64,000 nt of DNA from contig VZDJ01007749.1 in NCBI GenBank assembly GCA_008694505.1, forward strand, positions 5,539,773-5,603,772, read 5' to 3'. Each line of letters begins with the position of its first letter. Positions within the stretch are counted from its first letter, which is position 1. Source of the DNA: Cyanoderma ruficeps (taxonomy: Eukaryota > Chordata > Aves > Passeriformes > Timaliidae). Shown here in pieces: positions 27,250 through 38,271 of the stretch. Made by a program: the position numbers and the translations under genes. The notes under the pieces were generated by a model. It had not been told where the DNA came from. It did no database searches and saw nothing but the letters and a program-made list of their open reading frames with translations.

Positions 27250-28015
27250 GTAAGTCAGTTTTCTTCAAGCTGTTCACCATGTCAGTTCTTCTTACTGTTC
27301 ATGTACCATGTCTGTGTGTCTTTGGACAAAACACAACAGGCTGGAGTCCATTTCACTGTGTCTTATTGGATACATACTTTAATTTTCCATCCACAATCCT
27401 CGTTTTTCAGTTAAATTTGTACCATGAGAGGCTATGCGTGTTGAAAGGGGCATAAAGATATGTGAAGACAGAATTTGACCTCCCCTTTTAACTAGGTACA
27501 AATTGATGGAGAGAGGAAAGACAACCTCCATTGTAAGGTAACTGTAACTATTTATTAAAGCTGCCCACTTAATATTCCTTTCTGCAGTATTTTACTAGGA
27601 AAGTACAATGTTTCCAATGCTACTGCTCCTGCTAATCAGGAATTTTACACAATAGTATTTTATGATGTTTGCATGAGTCAAGTAGCAAAATCAAATACAC
27701 ATAGACTGCAAAAGTTTAAAGCCAGGGTTGAAGTTTACTCTGAGATAATTCAGACTATTATGGCATAAACCAATTTATTTTTATTGTATATCTGAAATTG
27801 TATTTGGTTTTAAAATACTTAGGATGTTACACTGCTTTTTTCTTCTATGTCTTAGAGACAGGATTAATTTGAATTTCATAACTGTAAATTTTGGCCAAAG
27901 TACATCCAAGCAGCGCAAATTATTTATTTCACCAAGTATATTAAAGATATAACCTGTCCTTGTTGTTGATTTGTTTTTGGTCAACAGAGCTATTAAAGTC
28001 AACAGACATGAAAAG

Positions 28016-28050
28016 TGTTAGTTAAATAAAGACATGTTAGTTAAATAAAG
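28016..28050 (+). repeat. Short tandem duplication, period 19
   Basis: The 16-base string TGTTAGTTAAATAAAG occurs twice, at 28016 and 28035, separated by three bases. It is a small local duplication with no evident function. Confidence 0.85.
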
Positions 28051-29820
28051 TGTTTACGTTTTAGAGTTGTGACTTCTCCACTGAAGACGTTAGCCATTGC
28101 CTCATTGTCTTCATGGTGGAGCAAGATAAATTCTACTTCAGGTTACCTTTCACCATTTAAAATCAAATAAATACATGGACTTTATTCACAGATAGTTGAA
28201 GAGTTATGTGGCTCACAAATACACTTACTGCATAGGATCATGCATCACTTAGCCTTTATAAAAGCTGCAGGTACTTGTTTGTGATCCTGGGGGGTAGCTG
28301 TGAGCATCCTGTGCCAGGACAGGGATGTGCCACAACAGGGACAAGCAGGGCCTGGGAAGACCATGCTCAGGAGGGGCATGTGAAGGAAACAATCCTAAAT
28401 AGTGGCCAGTGTAAAAGTGGTACATGAGATATTGGAGAGAGCAGCCAGAGGCAGCTGGTAAGGAGTGCATGGGCTTTCAGGCAGCTAGGCTGTTGGCAGC
28501 AGAAATTTTGGTAAAATATGTTCTCCTGGACATGTGTGAGGCCATGGGCTACAGAGCCATGAGGGGCACAGTTGTGAGCTGTCCCATGAGGTGACAGCTG
28601 ATATCTAGAGATAACGGCAAAGGAGTGGTGCCAAGAGCACCTCGCCATATGGTCACATGGGTCAGCTTCAAAGAAACAACCTGATGCTTTTAGAAATAAC
28701 TATGTATGAAAATCGTGCCCTCTTCTGTGACAGCCACTTTTCCTAAATGACCTTGTCTCTGATTTCATGGTTAAGAGAAAATACATACAGAGTGACAGCA
28801 GCCTGTGTCTAAACTGGCTCTTGGAACTACCAGAAAAAGCTTTAATGCTTGGAGATTCTGTTTCCTTAAGCACAGCAGGGAGCTAGGAATGCTGATGTGA
28901 ATCTTTGAAATGTTGCCTGTATCATCCACTGCAGTTGTCAAAATAAGCATTAATGTGTTTTATTGAATATTCAAACCTCTTCCCAGGCCCTCCAGCCCAG
29001 TGGAAATCTGTGGAGGGAGTTTCTTATCACAATGCCACCAGCAACAAAACTGCCACTAATGTCAGTGTGATCAGCACTCAAGCCAGGTGTTTTCAAAAAA
29101 GAAAGAAATTGGAAGATGAGAATGTGATGGATGATGTGGCAACAGTTGCTTTAGAGATAATAATTACTTTCCAGCACAGAATGCTTAAAAAGGATTGCTA
29201 GCCAATGCTCTGATCAAGCAAAGCACTTAAGCTGGAGCATAACTGTAATTATGTGATTAGTCTTGTTAAAGTTCTGTGCTCAAAATTAGGCAGATGCAAA
29301 AATGCTTCTTATTATTTCGACCAAAGAGTAGGACCCTGATTTAGGACTTAGTGAAGCAAGTGCTTAAGTACTTCCCTGATTAACATTATAATAATACCTC
29401 AGGTATTAGATTACAGCATTAATTCTTCTCTCCAATGCACAGTAGCACCACTGATTCAGAAGAAATACTAAGCAAAGGCTCAGTGGCAGTTCATGAGGCA
29501 TAAGCATTGGTTTAAGTGATTTTTAGACTGATCCTTTTGCACACTGGGAGCAAAATATTGAGAGGGTCATGGTAGGGAGGTGGACAGTGTAAGAACGTGG
29601 CACATCTGGAGACAAGTTAAGAGAGAATTACAACAGGGTTTGTGATTCTCAGCTGTCTAATGACATACATAAAAGTCTTCATTGCAGAAGTTCTGAAATG
29701 ATATATAGAAAGAAATTTGAAGTTTCTAGCAACTGCTGGAGAAGGGAGAAGTTAATGTTTTCCCATTCATCATTACCTATCACAAGGTGAAATAAACTTT
29801 ATGCTGCATTTACCATTTAC

Positions 29821-29886
29821 GGCGGGGGCTGGCTGCTCCGTGGGCTATGGTATGCTCTACACGCCTCTCATCCCAGCATATATAAA
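29821..29886 (+). promoter_or_regulatory. Promoter-like patch: GC box plus TATA element (weak call)
   Basis: A GGCGGGGGCT element resembling an Sp1 GC box at 29821 is followed about 50 bases later by TATATAAA at 29879-29886, then by a more GC-rich stretch (GGCAGCGCCAGCTGAGC). The arrangement resembles a core promoter on the + strand within the second visible intron. Chance occurrence in 64 kb is quite possible, and no downstream exon was recognised before the sushi 2 exon 4.6 kb away. Confidence 0.25.
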
Positions 29887-32800
29887 TGTCAGGCAGCGCC
29901 AGCTGAGCTTGAACAGTAAAAACACTCCCTACTTTGGAGTTCATTTATTCTCAGGAGTTTGGATTCAGTGAAGGATAATTTTATGTCTATATGTTATGTA
30001 CGTTTAATTGTTGTTATGTGTTTACTAGCACAATCTCTAATCACAAATGGATGCTATTTACCAAAGGAAGCAAAGCAACCTGTTTCAGAATGTAATTGAT
30101 TTTGGAACTAATACGTTTGCCTGGAGCTCTTCACCCAATCAATTTGATTTTATAGGTCTGTCATTTCTCGTTAAGAGGCAGGATATTTTAAGTGTCAGGA
30201 CGAGAATGAAGTTGCATGACTGGGTGCCCAATAAATGCCCTGTCAAAAATCTGTATGCTTAGAGTTATGTCCTTATGTTGATCTACAGCATGTTGTGACT
30301 GTACCTTTCATCAGCTCTAATACAGCTATGCACATAAATACCAAACCTCTGAGGTAGGAATTTTGTATTTACTGTTTAAGAGCAGTATGTCATGTTGTTC
30401 ACACTTTAATCTAATCTTCTCCCACTGTGATAATGTGGCTGCTGAGGCTGTTGCCCTACTTGGAACAAATGCTAGCTCTTTCCTATGAGATTGAATCTAA
30501 ATTTACAGTCTGCATGGAGATGGCAACGAAGCGAAGAGCTGTGCCCTCCTCTCCCTGTGCTTCTGCAGGCAGACACCTTGGAGATGTTCTCATTGCCTCA
30601 TTCTCCCACTGACAGGGATGATAAACCTGCAGTGAAAGTAGTGGACTAGTACATGGTTTGACTGCAGCTTTCCTGTAGGACATTTAGCCCTCCATTTGCT
30701 TTGTCCCTGAGTCTGTGAGATGACTGAAATATTTTTATTTCCCCATCTCTTAGCCGTCATGCCCAGTGTTTGCTGATTCTTAAGCCTGGTTATGAGCACT
30801 CTGTGATATTTGTAACCAGGCCACAGCTCAATGGCCACAGACCTTAGGCGAAGTCTCTCTGCACTGTTGCAATACAAGCAAAGACAATAAAGAGAAAGTA
30901 TTATTTAAATGCACTAAAATACCGTTTGCCATCTGCAGAACAATCCTAATAACAGAGTACTGTGGATTTAACACTAGTAAAAAAATCCCAAGACACAATA
31001 TTGCTCTTAAATGTTTACTTTTAAGAGCACAGGGTGTAGATGAGCTGACACTGCATCAAACCAATTCTTCGTGATATTCCTTTCATCCTTCCTCCCTGTT
31101 TCTCTCTGTTCCAGCCTGCCAGTGGTGTGACTCGATGTAGTCAAGGCTAATTCGGAGACTTGTCCACAGTGAGATACACAGGGACACCTGACCTCTGATA
31201 CAGATAGCAAACATACATACAGATAGTAAACAAAACAGTGCCAGAGCAGGGATTGGAACACTGTTCTTCAGTTGAACACACTCTTACAGTGTTGGAAAGG
31301 CCCTTGGCATGGTTTGGCTAACATCCAGCAGTAGTCCCAAGTAAATCCTACAAGCACCTTCTTGAATTAGCATGGGATAATTTTTGGATGGTAAGGGCTC
31401 ACCTGCAATAGATACAAGCCATCCAAGGCCAGCTGGTACCCGTGGATGGTGTGGCTGTCTCCATGGTGTCTAGTTCATGCCTGCCTTCTGAGTTGCTCTT
31501 GTGGTCCAAGTGCTCTTGGGAGGAGATAGGGTGATCTTCCTTCCCCATGGGCTGGAAGGAACAATTCTGAGAGGTTCTGCATGGTTTGCACCTGAGCAAA
31601 ACACTCTAACTATATTGTTTAACAAATTCTTTTCTTCACACCAATCTTCTGTGATGAGGGACGCACTTGGTTTGCTAAAGCCAAGAGTTCCTAATGTACG
31701 AATCTTTATGAAAGTAAGGGCAAGGTGAGCCCTCATGCCTATCAGGCTGTTGAGCCTGCTGGCTCTACCCCACCTCTTTCTGTCCCTGCAAGATAAGAAA
31801 CGTGTCCTTTTGGCTGGCCCATTTTAATACTCAGACAGTAGATATAAGCAGATCATGTAAAACTGCCAGAAAGGAGTGTAAGTCACAGCCTTTGCTGTTC
31901 AATGCCAGTTAAACACCGTATATGCCCTTAAATGGTTTAGCAGCTTCCATGGATTTGCTGAGAAGGACTTAGAATAAAGTAGTTTATTTTCTAGGACAGG
32001 ACATTTTAAAATTCAGTCACTTCCTTCTAGCTTCTCCACGCAGAATTGGTGCCAGCTAATCCAGTTGTTTGTGGAGAGGCGGCTACTGCAGTTTATGCCT
32101 GACCAAGTGCTAAACAATATGAATTCAGCCAGTGGGAAAGCATTTGCTTGCAAGGCATCAGGAAAAAGAGCTGTAATATTGTGGTCCATTGGTCTGGCGT
32201 TTAGCTGGGGTTCGTAATAACCCTGTTATCAAAGTCAGCCAGGATGTGGCAGGCAGAGGATGGCGCAGTGAGCAACTTATCGCTGTTCTCTGCCAACATC
32301 TACCCGATTAAAATCATCCCATCTACAGCTGTTCCTTGGAATAATGGGAATGGAGTCACTGTGATAGATCATTGTTACAGAATCAATTTCCCCCCACTCT
32401 GAAAGTGAAATCTGATGTTTTACTGTGCTGTGTGTACACACACCTCCTTTATTTGTATAGCAACAGAAAGAGGTTGTAGCAAGAGAGGGAGCTGTTCACT
32501 GACGTTATCTTCTGGCACCCATCTCCAGCCTCCTGCTGTGTGGCTGCCAAGCAGGTTCTCCATCTATCTCATCCCATCCTCATGGGGTGCCCAGGACAGC
32601 CTTTTCATGACAGCATTTATGGCTTAGTGTAAGGCATTTCTTCTGGGGCATCCTCTGCTGTCTTCTCTGCTGATTAACTTTATATATATAGAGAGAAAAC
32701 TGTTCCATCTTTGAAGGTAATGTCTGCACCCTCGCCAGTGTATTTTACAGCCTCCAGTTAGGGCATTGGATCCTCCCAGACTTGTGCATTTATAAATGAA

Positions 32801-33367
32801 TAAATTCTAAGAAAACTTCTTGCTGCAGTTTCTCTGCCCGCCTGGCAGTCTGCCAGCCCCTCCTGCTACCAGCAGCAGGAGGCACCTGCAGCAGCTGCCA
32901 AGAAGCTAAAAAGCAACAAGAGAAATGGAAGAATTTTTTAACTAATAATGTGCTCAGGCCCCATACCTAAAAGTTAGCTAAGTACAATGTATTTTAGAAA
33001 CATCCCTGTGATGGGAAGGTAGAAAGTATGTTTTAAATGGGGGAGCAACACTGACCCCCTTCAGCTTAGTAAAATATAGTGATGGAGTCTCAGAGTAATA
33101 GACCTCCCCCAACTAAATAAAAACATTATGAAATGCATTTGCTCTTAGTAGTTTGTGGGTGCTAAATGACAGTTTATCTTCCTTCTACTTGTGCTTCTAA
33201 ACAAACTGTCACTATCACTTTGTTTAGTGCATACTAACAATTAATTGCTAAATACAAATTTAGCTTTGCCTCTTCCTCTTTAGCAAGAATTACCCATGAA
33301 AATGGCATAAACTTTCTCTTCTATGCAAGTCTCAAGGGATTTCTTTTTTTATTTTCTTAATAAGTAC

Positions 33368-33416
33368 AGTATATATATATAATATATTCTATAATATATA
33401 ATATATTATATATTCC
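33368..33416. repeat. AT-rich low-complexity run
   Basis: Roughly 50 bases composed almost entirely of TA and AATAT steps, with several internal short palindromes. It is a simple-sequence tract within an intron. Confidence 0.9.
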
Positions 33417-34548
33417 TAAATGAATATAATTGTCTCTTATGGTAGAAGTGGTGGGGGAATAAAACAGCATAACACAGGCTTATAATATTTTTTGTCCTGT
33501 ATTTTAAATACTTCTGGGGTTTTGATGCCTAGAAACTTTTATTACCATCTCTGTCATGAATTGACTGCTGGCAGACAAAATTTTTCTCCCAATATTTTAT
33601 CTGTCCCTGTCTTCTGTTTCTTCTCAGTTTGCCTTTGTGATGAGGATGAACTTTAAGTCCCCCAGAGTATTCCCTCACACCCTCTTGGCTTGTTTCTCAG
33701 TTATTCAGTATTATGAGGGGATTTTCCCCTGCTTCCCCTTTCCACTCTTCACATTTTCCACTTTTCAGTGTTCTGGGTTTCATTCTGTATTTCGGTGTCT
33801 TTGGCACTGGTAGCTAGAGTGAGATATGTGCCTGTCTGATGCATGTGTCACAGATAGGTACTAGAGCCCATCCCTATATATCACTTAAGGTTTGCAGTCC
33901 TTTCTTGAGAGTCTTCTACAAGCACTTGAGATGCTGCTCAGGACCCTAAAATAGTGTCCTCTAAAGGCATATGAATGCAGGCACACAAAACTATCTGATT
34001 TGGAACATAATCAAGGAGATTAAAGTTGAAGGCGTTCTCATGATGAACTCTGTGGAATGGAGCTGGATAAACCCTTGTGAATGTACCTGATTATCATCTG
34101 TCTCTCTGCTAAAGCTGCAGCTTTTCTGTGTTCCTTGTGCCATATCTGTATTTTATCTTTTCTTTCGTCCTGTCCTTAGTGCTGTCAGAGTCTGCCCTCG
34201 CGTGGAACCTTGGGACAGTCAGATTTTGGGGTGTAATTTGCACACATGATGAATGGAGGGCCAAATTTAACCACAGTCTTCCTAAAGGCCCCTAATTTTG
34301 TTGTTTTTAAAAAGGCTGGGGGAATGATCCATTACTGTAGCCCCTCAGCTTCTCCTACAGTGCTATAGACTTCATAAAATGGTGGTTTACTAAGGAAAGG
34401 GCACTTTTACTGAAATGCATGTATTTTCCAAACAGTTTAAGCAGAGCACTTGTCTTGAATGCTAATTTCTGTTTAAGAGCTTGATTACTGAATAGCTAGC
34501 CATGTTTTTTTAATTAAGTCACTATTTCTTTTTCTCATGAAGTCACAG

Positions 34549-34722
34549 ATTGCCTTGTTCCACATGTTGAAGATGCAGAGGTTCATAACAAGACATACAG
34601 GACTGGCGATAAGTTAATAATCAGCTGTCATGAAGGATTCCAGATCCGTTACCCTGACTTAGACAACATGGTTTCCATATGTCAAGACGATGGAACATGG
34701 GATAATCTACCCATATGTCAAG
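34549..34722 (+). CDS. SUSD4: SUSD4 exon encoding sushi (CCP) domain 2
   Basis: This 174-base exon contributes 58 codons. Joined to the preceding exon it reads (E)[11 protein letters not shown] and ends NLPICQ. The four sushi cysteines are in DCLV, ISCH, SICQ and PICQ, with the conserved tryptophan in GTWDN and a glycosylation sequon NKT. The block [13 protein letters not shown] matches a stretch I recall from mammalian SUSD4 almost exactly. The acceptor is TCACAG before ATTGCC. The donor is CAAG before GTTTAG, which is weak at +3 and +4 but is the only site that keeps phase 1 and the domain end. Sushi modules are compact extracellular beta-domains common in complement regulators. Confidence 0.95.
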
Positions 34723-37700
34723 GTTTAGTACTCCAGCACGTCCTGTTTTATAGCTCATGCATCTTGTGATAGTTTGCCAATATTTTTTCCTACAGTTGTA
34801 AGAATGTCAGTGATCTGATAAGCTCCACAGTGCAGTGTTTGACTAGTGTTGCTCCTAAGATTTTTTTTGATTTCTCTTCCCCTTTGCTCACTGTGGGAAA
34901 GATGTCGCTTCCTGAACATTCCTATGCTTATAATGCTACTTTAAATACTGCTTTTTTGTTTGCAAAACTCAAATCTGACACAGACGCACTGCATCAAAAA
35001 GTAAGAAACAACCAAGGTAGTCAGTCAGAAGTTCTGATGGGCATCTTGCATTTTTTCACCAATTAATTTGTGGAAAAATTTAAGCTTCTAACTGCACTTT
35101 TTCTTCCTTTACCTTGTGCAGAAGGCAGGGGAAGAGGAGAGAAACTGGAACCTGTTCTTCTGTCAGTTTTCGGCAGAGCTGTTGATTAGATTCACAGTCC
35201 ATTAAACCTTTACGTATTGACTGAAAATTCAGGGTGTGCACAGGGATGATTTTGGCCAGAAAAGCCATTAGCTGTAGAAGTAGAAATATCAACAGCATGG
35301 GATCCCAGCTCAGCTTAGACTCTGAGAAATGGCTGGGGGTAAGCCAGCTTTAGTGAATGGAAATTCAATAACCTGGGCTCCCTTTCCCTTCACATTTCTA
35401 ATAAGGACGTCTGAGTACCACTGACTCCACTTTAACCAAGTCACGTCTTGGTAACAAGCTTGGCCCCCTGAACAGCAGCCAGAGATTCTAACTGAGGAGC
35501 AGACTGGGTTAGTCCCAACTTTCCTCCAACCCATCTGTCACCTCGTAGAGCTAACACTTCTCTGTAGGCACCTAATTACACTGTCACACCAATTTTCAGA
35601 GTCAGGGCAGGCAGGGGAGCTGGGACGCTTCTCAGGAGCAATAGCACATCAGACTGTCCCACAAGATCTTGCCTTTGGCTGTGGCAGAAACTTAGACATA
35701 TTACCAGGCTAGCTCAGCATTTTAGATGCACACATTGTATCTGAACAGGCCTAACAGCAAAGGGGAGGTTTTGCAAAAACCATAGCAAAGCAGATGCCAG
35801 TTTTAGGGTATCTTATCAGCCACGGCATCATGTGTGGAGTAGGAAGTATACAGCCCCTCTCTGTGGGGGTGCACCTCATATCTAATTTAGGTAGATTAAA
35901 AGACTCTTGCAGTAGGGGGAGATGAATGCTTAAAAAATTGATTTGCAGATGCTGTATTTGCCAAAGATCCAGGTGCAAAATTTGTGACAGGCAATATTTA
36001 CTGAGTAAGCAGAAGTACCCCAAATATCCCTTGGCTTGTTACTGCTGTTGCTGTGTTTATACTGTGAAACACAATCAATCGCTCCTACTCAATAGTCAAT
36101 ATTAATTGCTTTTCAAAATGAAAGCACTGTTAATAAAAGTTAAGAAATCAATTGCACAAGACCCAGGTGCTGTGATTACCATAAAGGCAGAGAATAGGCA
36201 ATTCAGATTCAAGATGCTGCCGTTTTTTGCCAAATTCCATAAAGTTACTGCAGAATTCCAGAATTTCCTTTTGCCACGTCAGGCGCTGGTAAGATCAAAG
36301 CCACTTTTTGCTTGCTCCAGGTAGGCTATCAGTTACATTTCTACAGCCTTTTCATTACAAAAGGCAGGGGAGTCTGATGACACTAACGTGCCTTTTTTTC
36401 CCTGCCAGAGCAGTGGGGAAGGATTATAGAGTGTTTAAGAATCTAACCTCTATTTTTGCTGTGAGATAATAATATTAATTACTGGTCTGGAACGATGTTA
36501 TTTAGCAAAAAAAAAGTCAAAATGAAGCTTTTCAAGCAGCTTGACTAATTTGGAGACATAGGAATTTTCACAAACGCTTGGCTGTCATTCAAATTCAAAT
36601 AAATCTCTGTCCTGCATGACCAGGAACATAATGAGCATTAAAATTCTGAGCCAGCAGGACCAAATTTTCCCTGATATAGTTCAGAGAAGAGTAAGCTTGG
36701 TCTTGCTTGGGCAGTCTGTACTCTTTTTGTCCCACTGGGGGCTGCTTATGTCGTCCTGCTCGATGGGCTGCTCAGTTTGCAGGAATTAGTGTGTTGTGTG
36801 TGGGGCATTCTTGATCAGGGTAGAAGCAGCAGCCAGCAGATAGGATGCTTGAAGCTTTATTTGAGCAGGGACATAACCAGATGCTTAAACAGCTATAAAA
36901 TCATTGCTCTGGTGGTACAGCATGCTGCAAAAAGCTTTCAAGCTTTTTCTTTTGTTTTCTTTTGGGTTTGTTCCTCTCCCTCAAAAGACCATTGCAAGGA
37001 AATGGCTGCTTGAAATGCTGCTGAGGCTTTTTGTTTTAAATGCCAGTACCTTATAAGAAGTTCTCAGACTGATTTTTGTTTCCTCCTCTAGCTTAAAACT
37101 ATGGGAATCCTATGAACATCCTTCACAAATTCCTAGTAGTGGCAAGAGACTTATTTATGGACTGCCATAATGCAGCTTCCATTAGTCACATAATTTTAAA
37201 ATATTATTTTTCATGCTGTGATTACTAGTCATCTTTTCTCCACATTATTGCAAATTAAAAGTTTAAACAGTATTAAGTATTACCCAGAGGGTCATTTCTA
37301 GGGCCACGAGGAGTGACATGTTACAAAGATATGCCATCTGTTAAATTCACTGCTCTTTGTTGTCCCAGATTTGGTTGGTGACCATTTAACTGTCACTGCT
37401 CAGTACCAGCCATGATACAAACCCCTCAGGAGTAATTCCAGAAGTAGAACTGGAACATAGTCTCTGATTCTAACTACTTTTACAATTTCTGGTGATAGCA
37501 GGTACCTTAACTTTTTGATAACCTAGTCTGAGACCTCCCTCAATGTTTATCATGGGACTGCACCTAGGAAGTCATGTCCCTTTAGACTTTCTCAGACTAG
37601 AATTTCAAAGTAAGTCATTAATTCTGCCTGCAAATCTTTTACAGTTGCGTGCACTTTGTCATAGGAGTGGTTTTAATATTTAAGAGGGTTTACATGCCTG

Positions 37701-38082
37701 TCACCTTTAGGAGGAGGAATAAAACTCACCATTTATATAAATGACAATCTTCATTTATTAAAGATTCTACCTCAGAAAGAAATTGCCATCTGCTGAAATG
37801 GTGCATGTTTGTTAAACAAAATACTGTCAGTTTCCGAAAACCTTTCCTGGATTTGTTGGGAGTGAAGCCCACGCTAGCAAAGCGTGTGGGCTAAACAACA
37901 AAAGGGTTTGAAACAGGATAATGAGGCAGATCTATCTGAGGGAAATCATGCAGACATGCCATTCATAGTGGAGAGGATGAAAAATATCACACTTCTCAAT
38001 TTAGAAACTGTAACTGAGATGCGTGAAGATGACTGAGATAAGCATTTGATAATAAAAGAAACCTCCTCTTCTTAATTTGCAG
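34723..38082 (+). other. SUSD4 intron between sushi 2 and sushi 3
   Basis: This 3.4 kb intron runs from the unusual GTTTAG donor to a TTAATTTGCAG acceptor. A small imperfect hairpin lies at 37866-37892. No exon, RNA gene or recognisable mobile element was seen. Confidence 0.85.
37866..37892 (+). other. Small GC-rich imperfect hairpin
   Basis: AGCCCACGCT is followed after five bases by AGCGTGTGGGCT, which is its reverse complement apart from a two-base bulge. It is a short stem-loop within an intron about 190 bases upstream of the sushi 3 exon. A role in splicing is speculative. Confidence 0.6.
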
Positions 38083-38271
38083 GTTGCCTGAGGCCGTTGG
38101 TTCTTCCTCATAGTTACATTAACATATCTGAGTTCGGGGCCTCCTTCCCCGTAGGAACAGTGGTGTATTATCAGTGCTTTCCTGGATATAAACTAGAAGG
38201 GGCAGAGATCCTTGAGTGCATGTATAACCTTATCTGGTCAGATAGCCCACCTAGGTGCCTTGATGTGGAAG
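38083..38271 (+). CDS. SUSD4: SUSD4 exon encoding sushi (CCP) domain 3
   Basis: This 189-base phase 1-1 exon encodes 63 residues, starting [17 protein letters not shown] and ending PPRCLDVE. The four cysteines are in GCLR, YQCF, LECM and PRCL, with the tryptophan in LIWSD, giving a complete sushi module. NIS is a glycosylation sequon. The acceptor is TTTGCAG before GTTGCC and the donor is GGAAG before GTAAAT. If the intron were retained, translation would stop after about 19 more residues at 38330, giving a soluble three-module protein. Residues of the module agree with remembered mammalian SUSD4 (GCLRPL, SFPVGTV, NLIWS, PPRCL). Confidence 0.95.

Larger units (their letters stand above)
27250..34548 (+). 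other. SUSD4 intron between sushi 1 and sushi 2
   Basis: This 7.3 kb intron starts GTAAGT and ends in a T-rich tract followed by TCACAG. No exon, RNA gene or clear mobile element was recognised inside it. It contains an AT-rich low-complexity run near 33.37-33.42 kb, a short tandem duplication at 28016-28050, and a promoter-like patch near 29.82-29.90 kb, all described separately. Confidence 0.85.
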
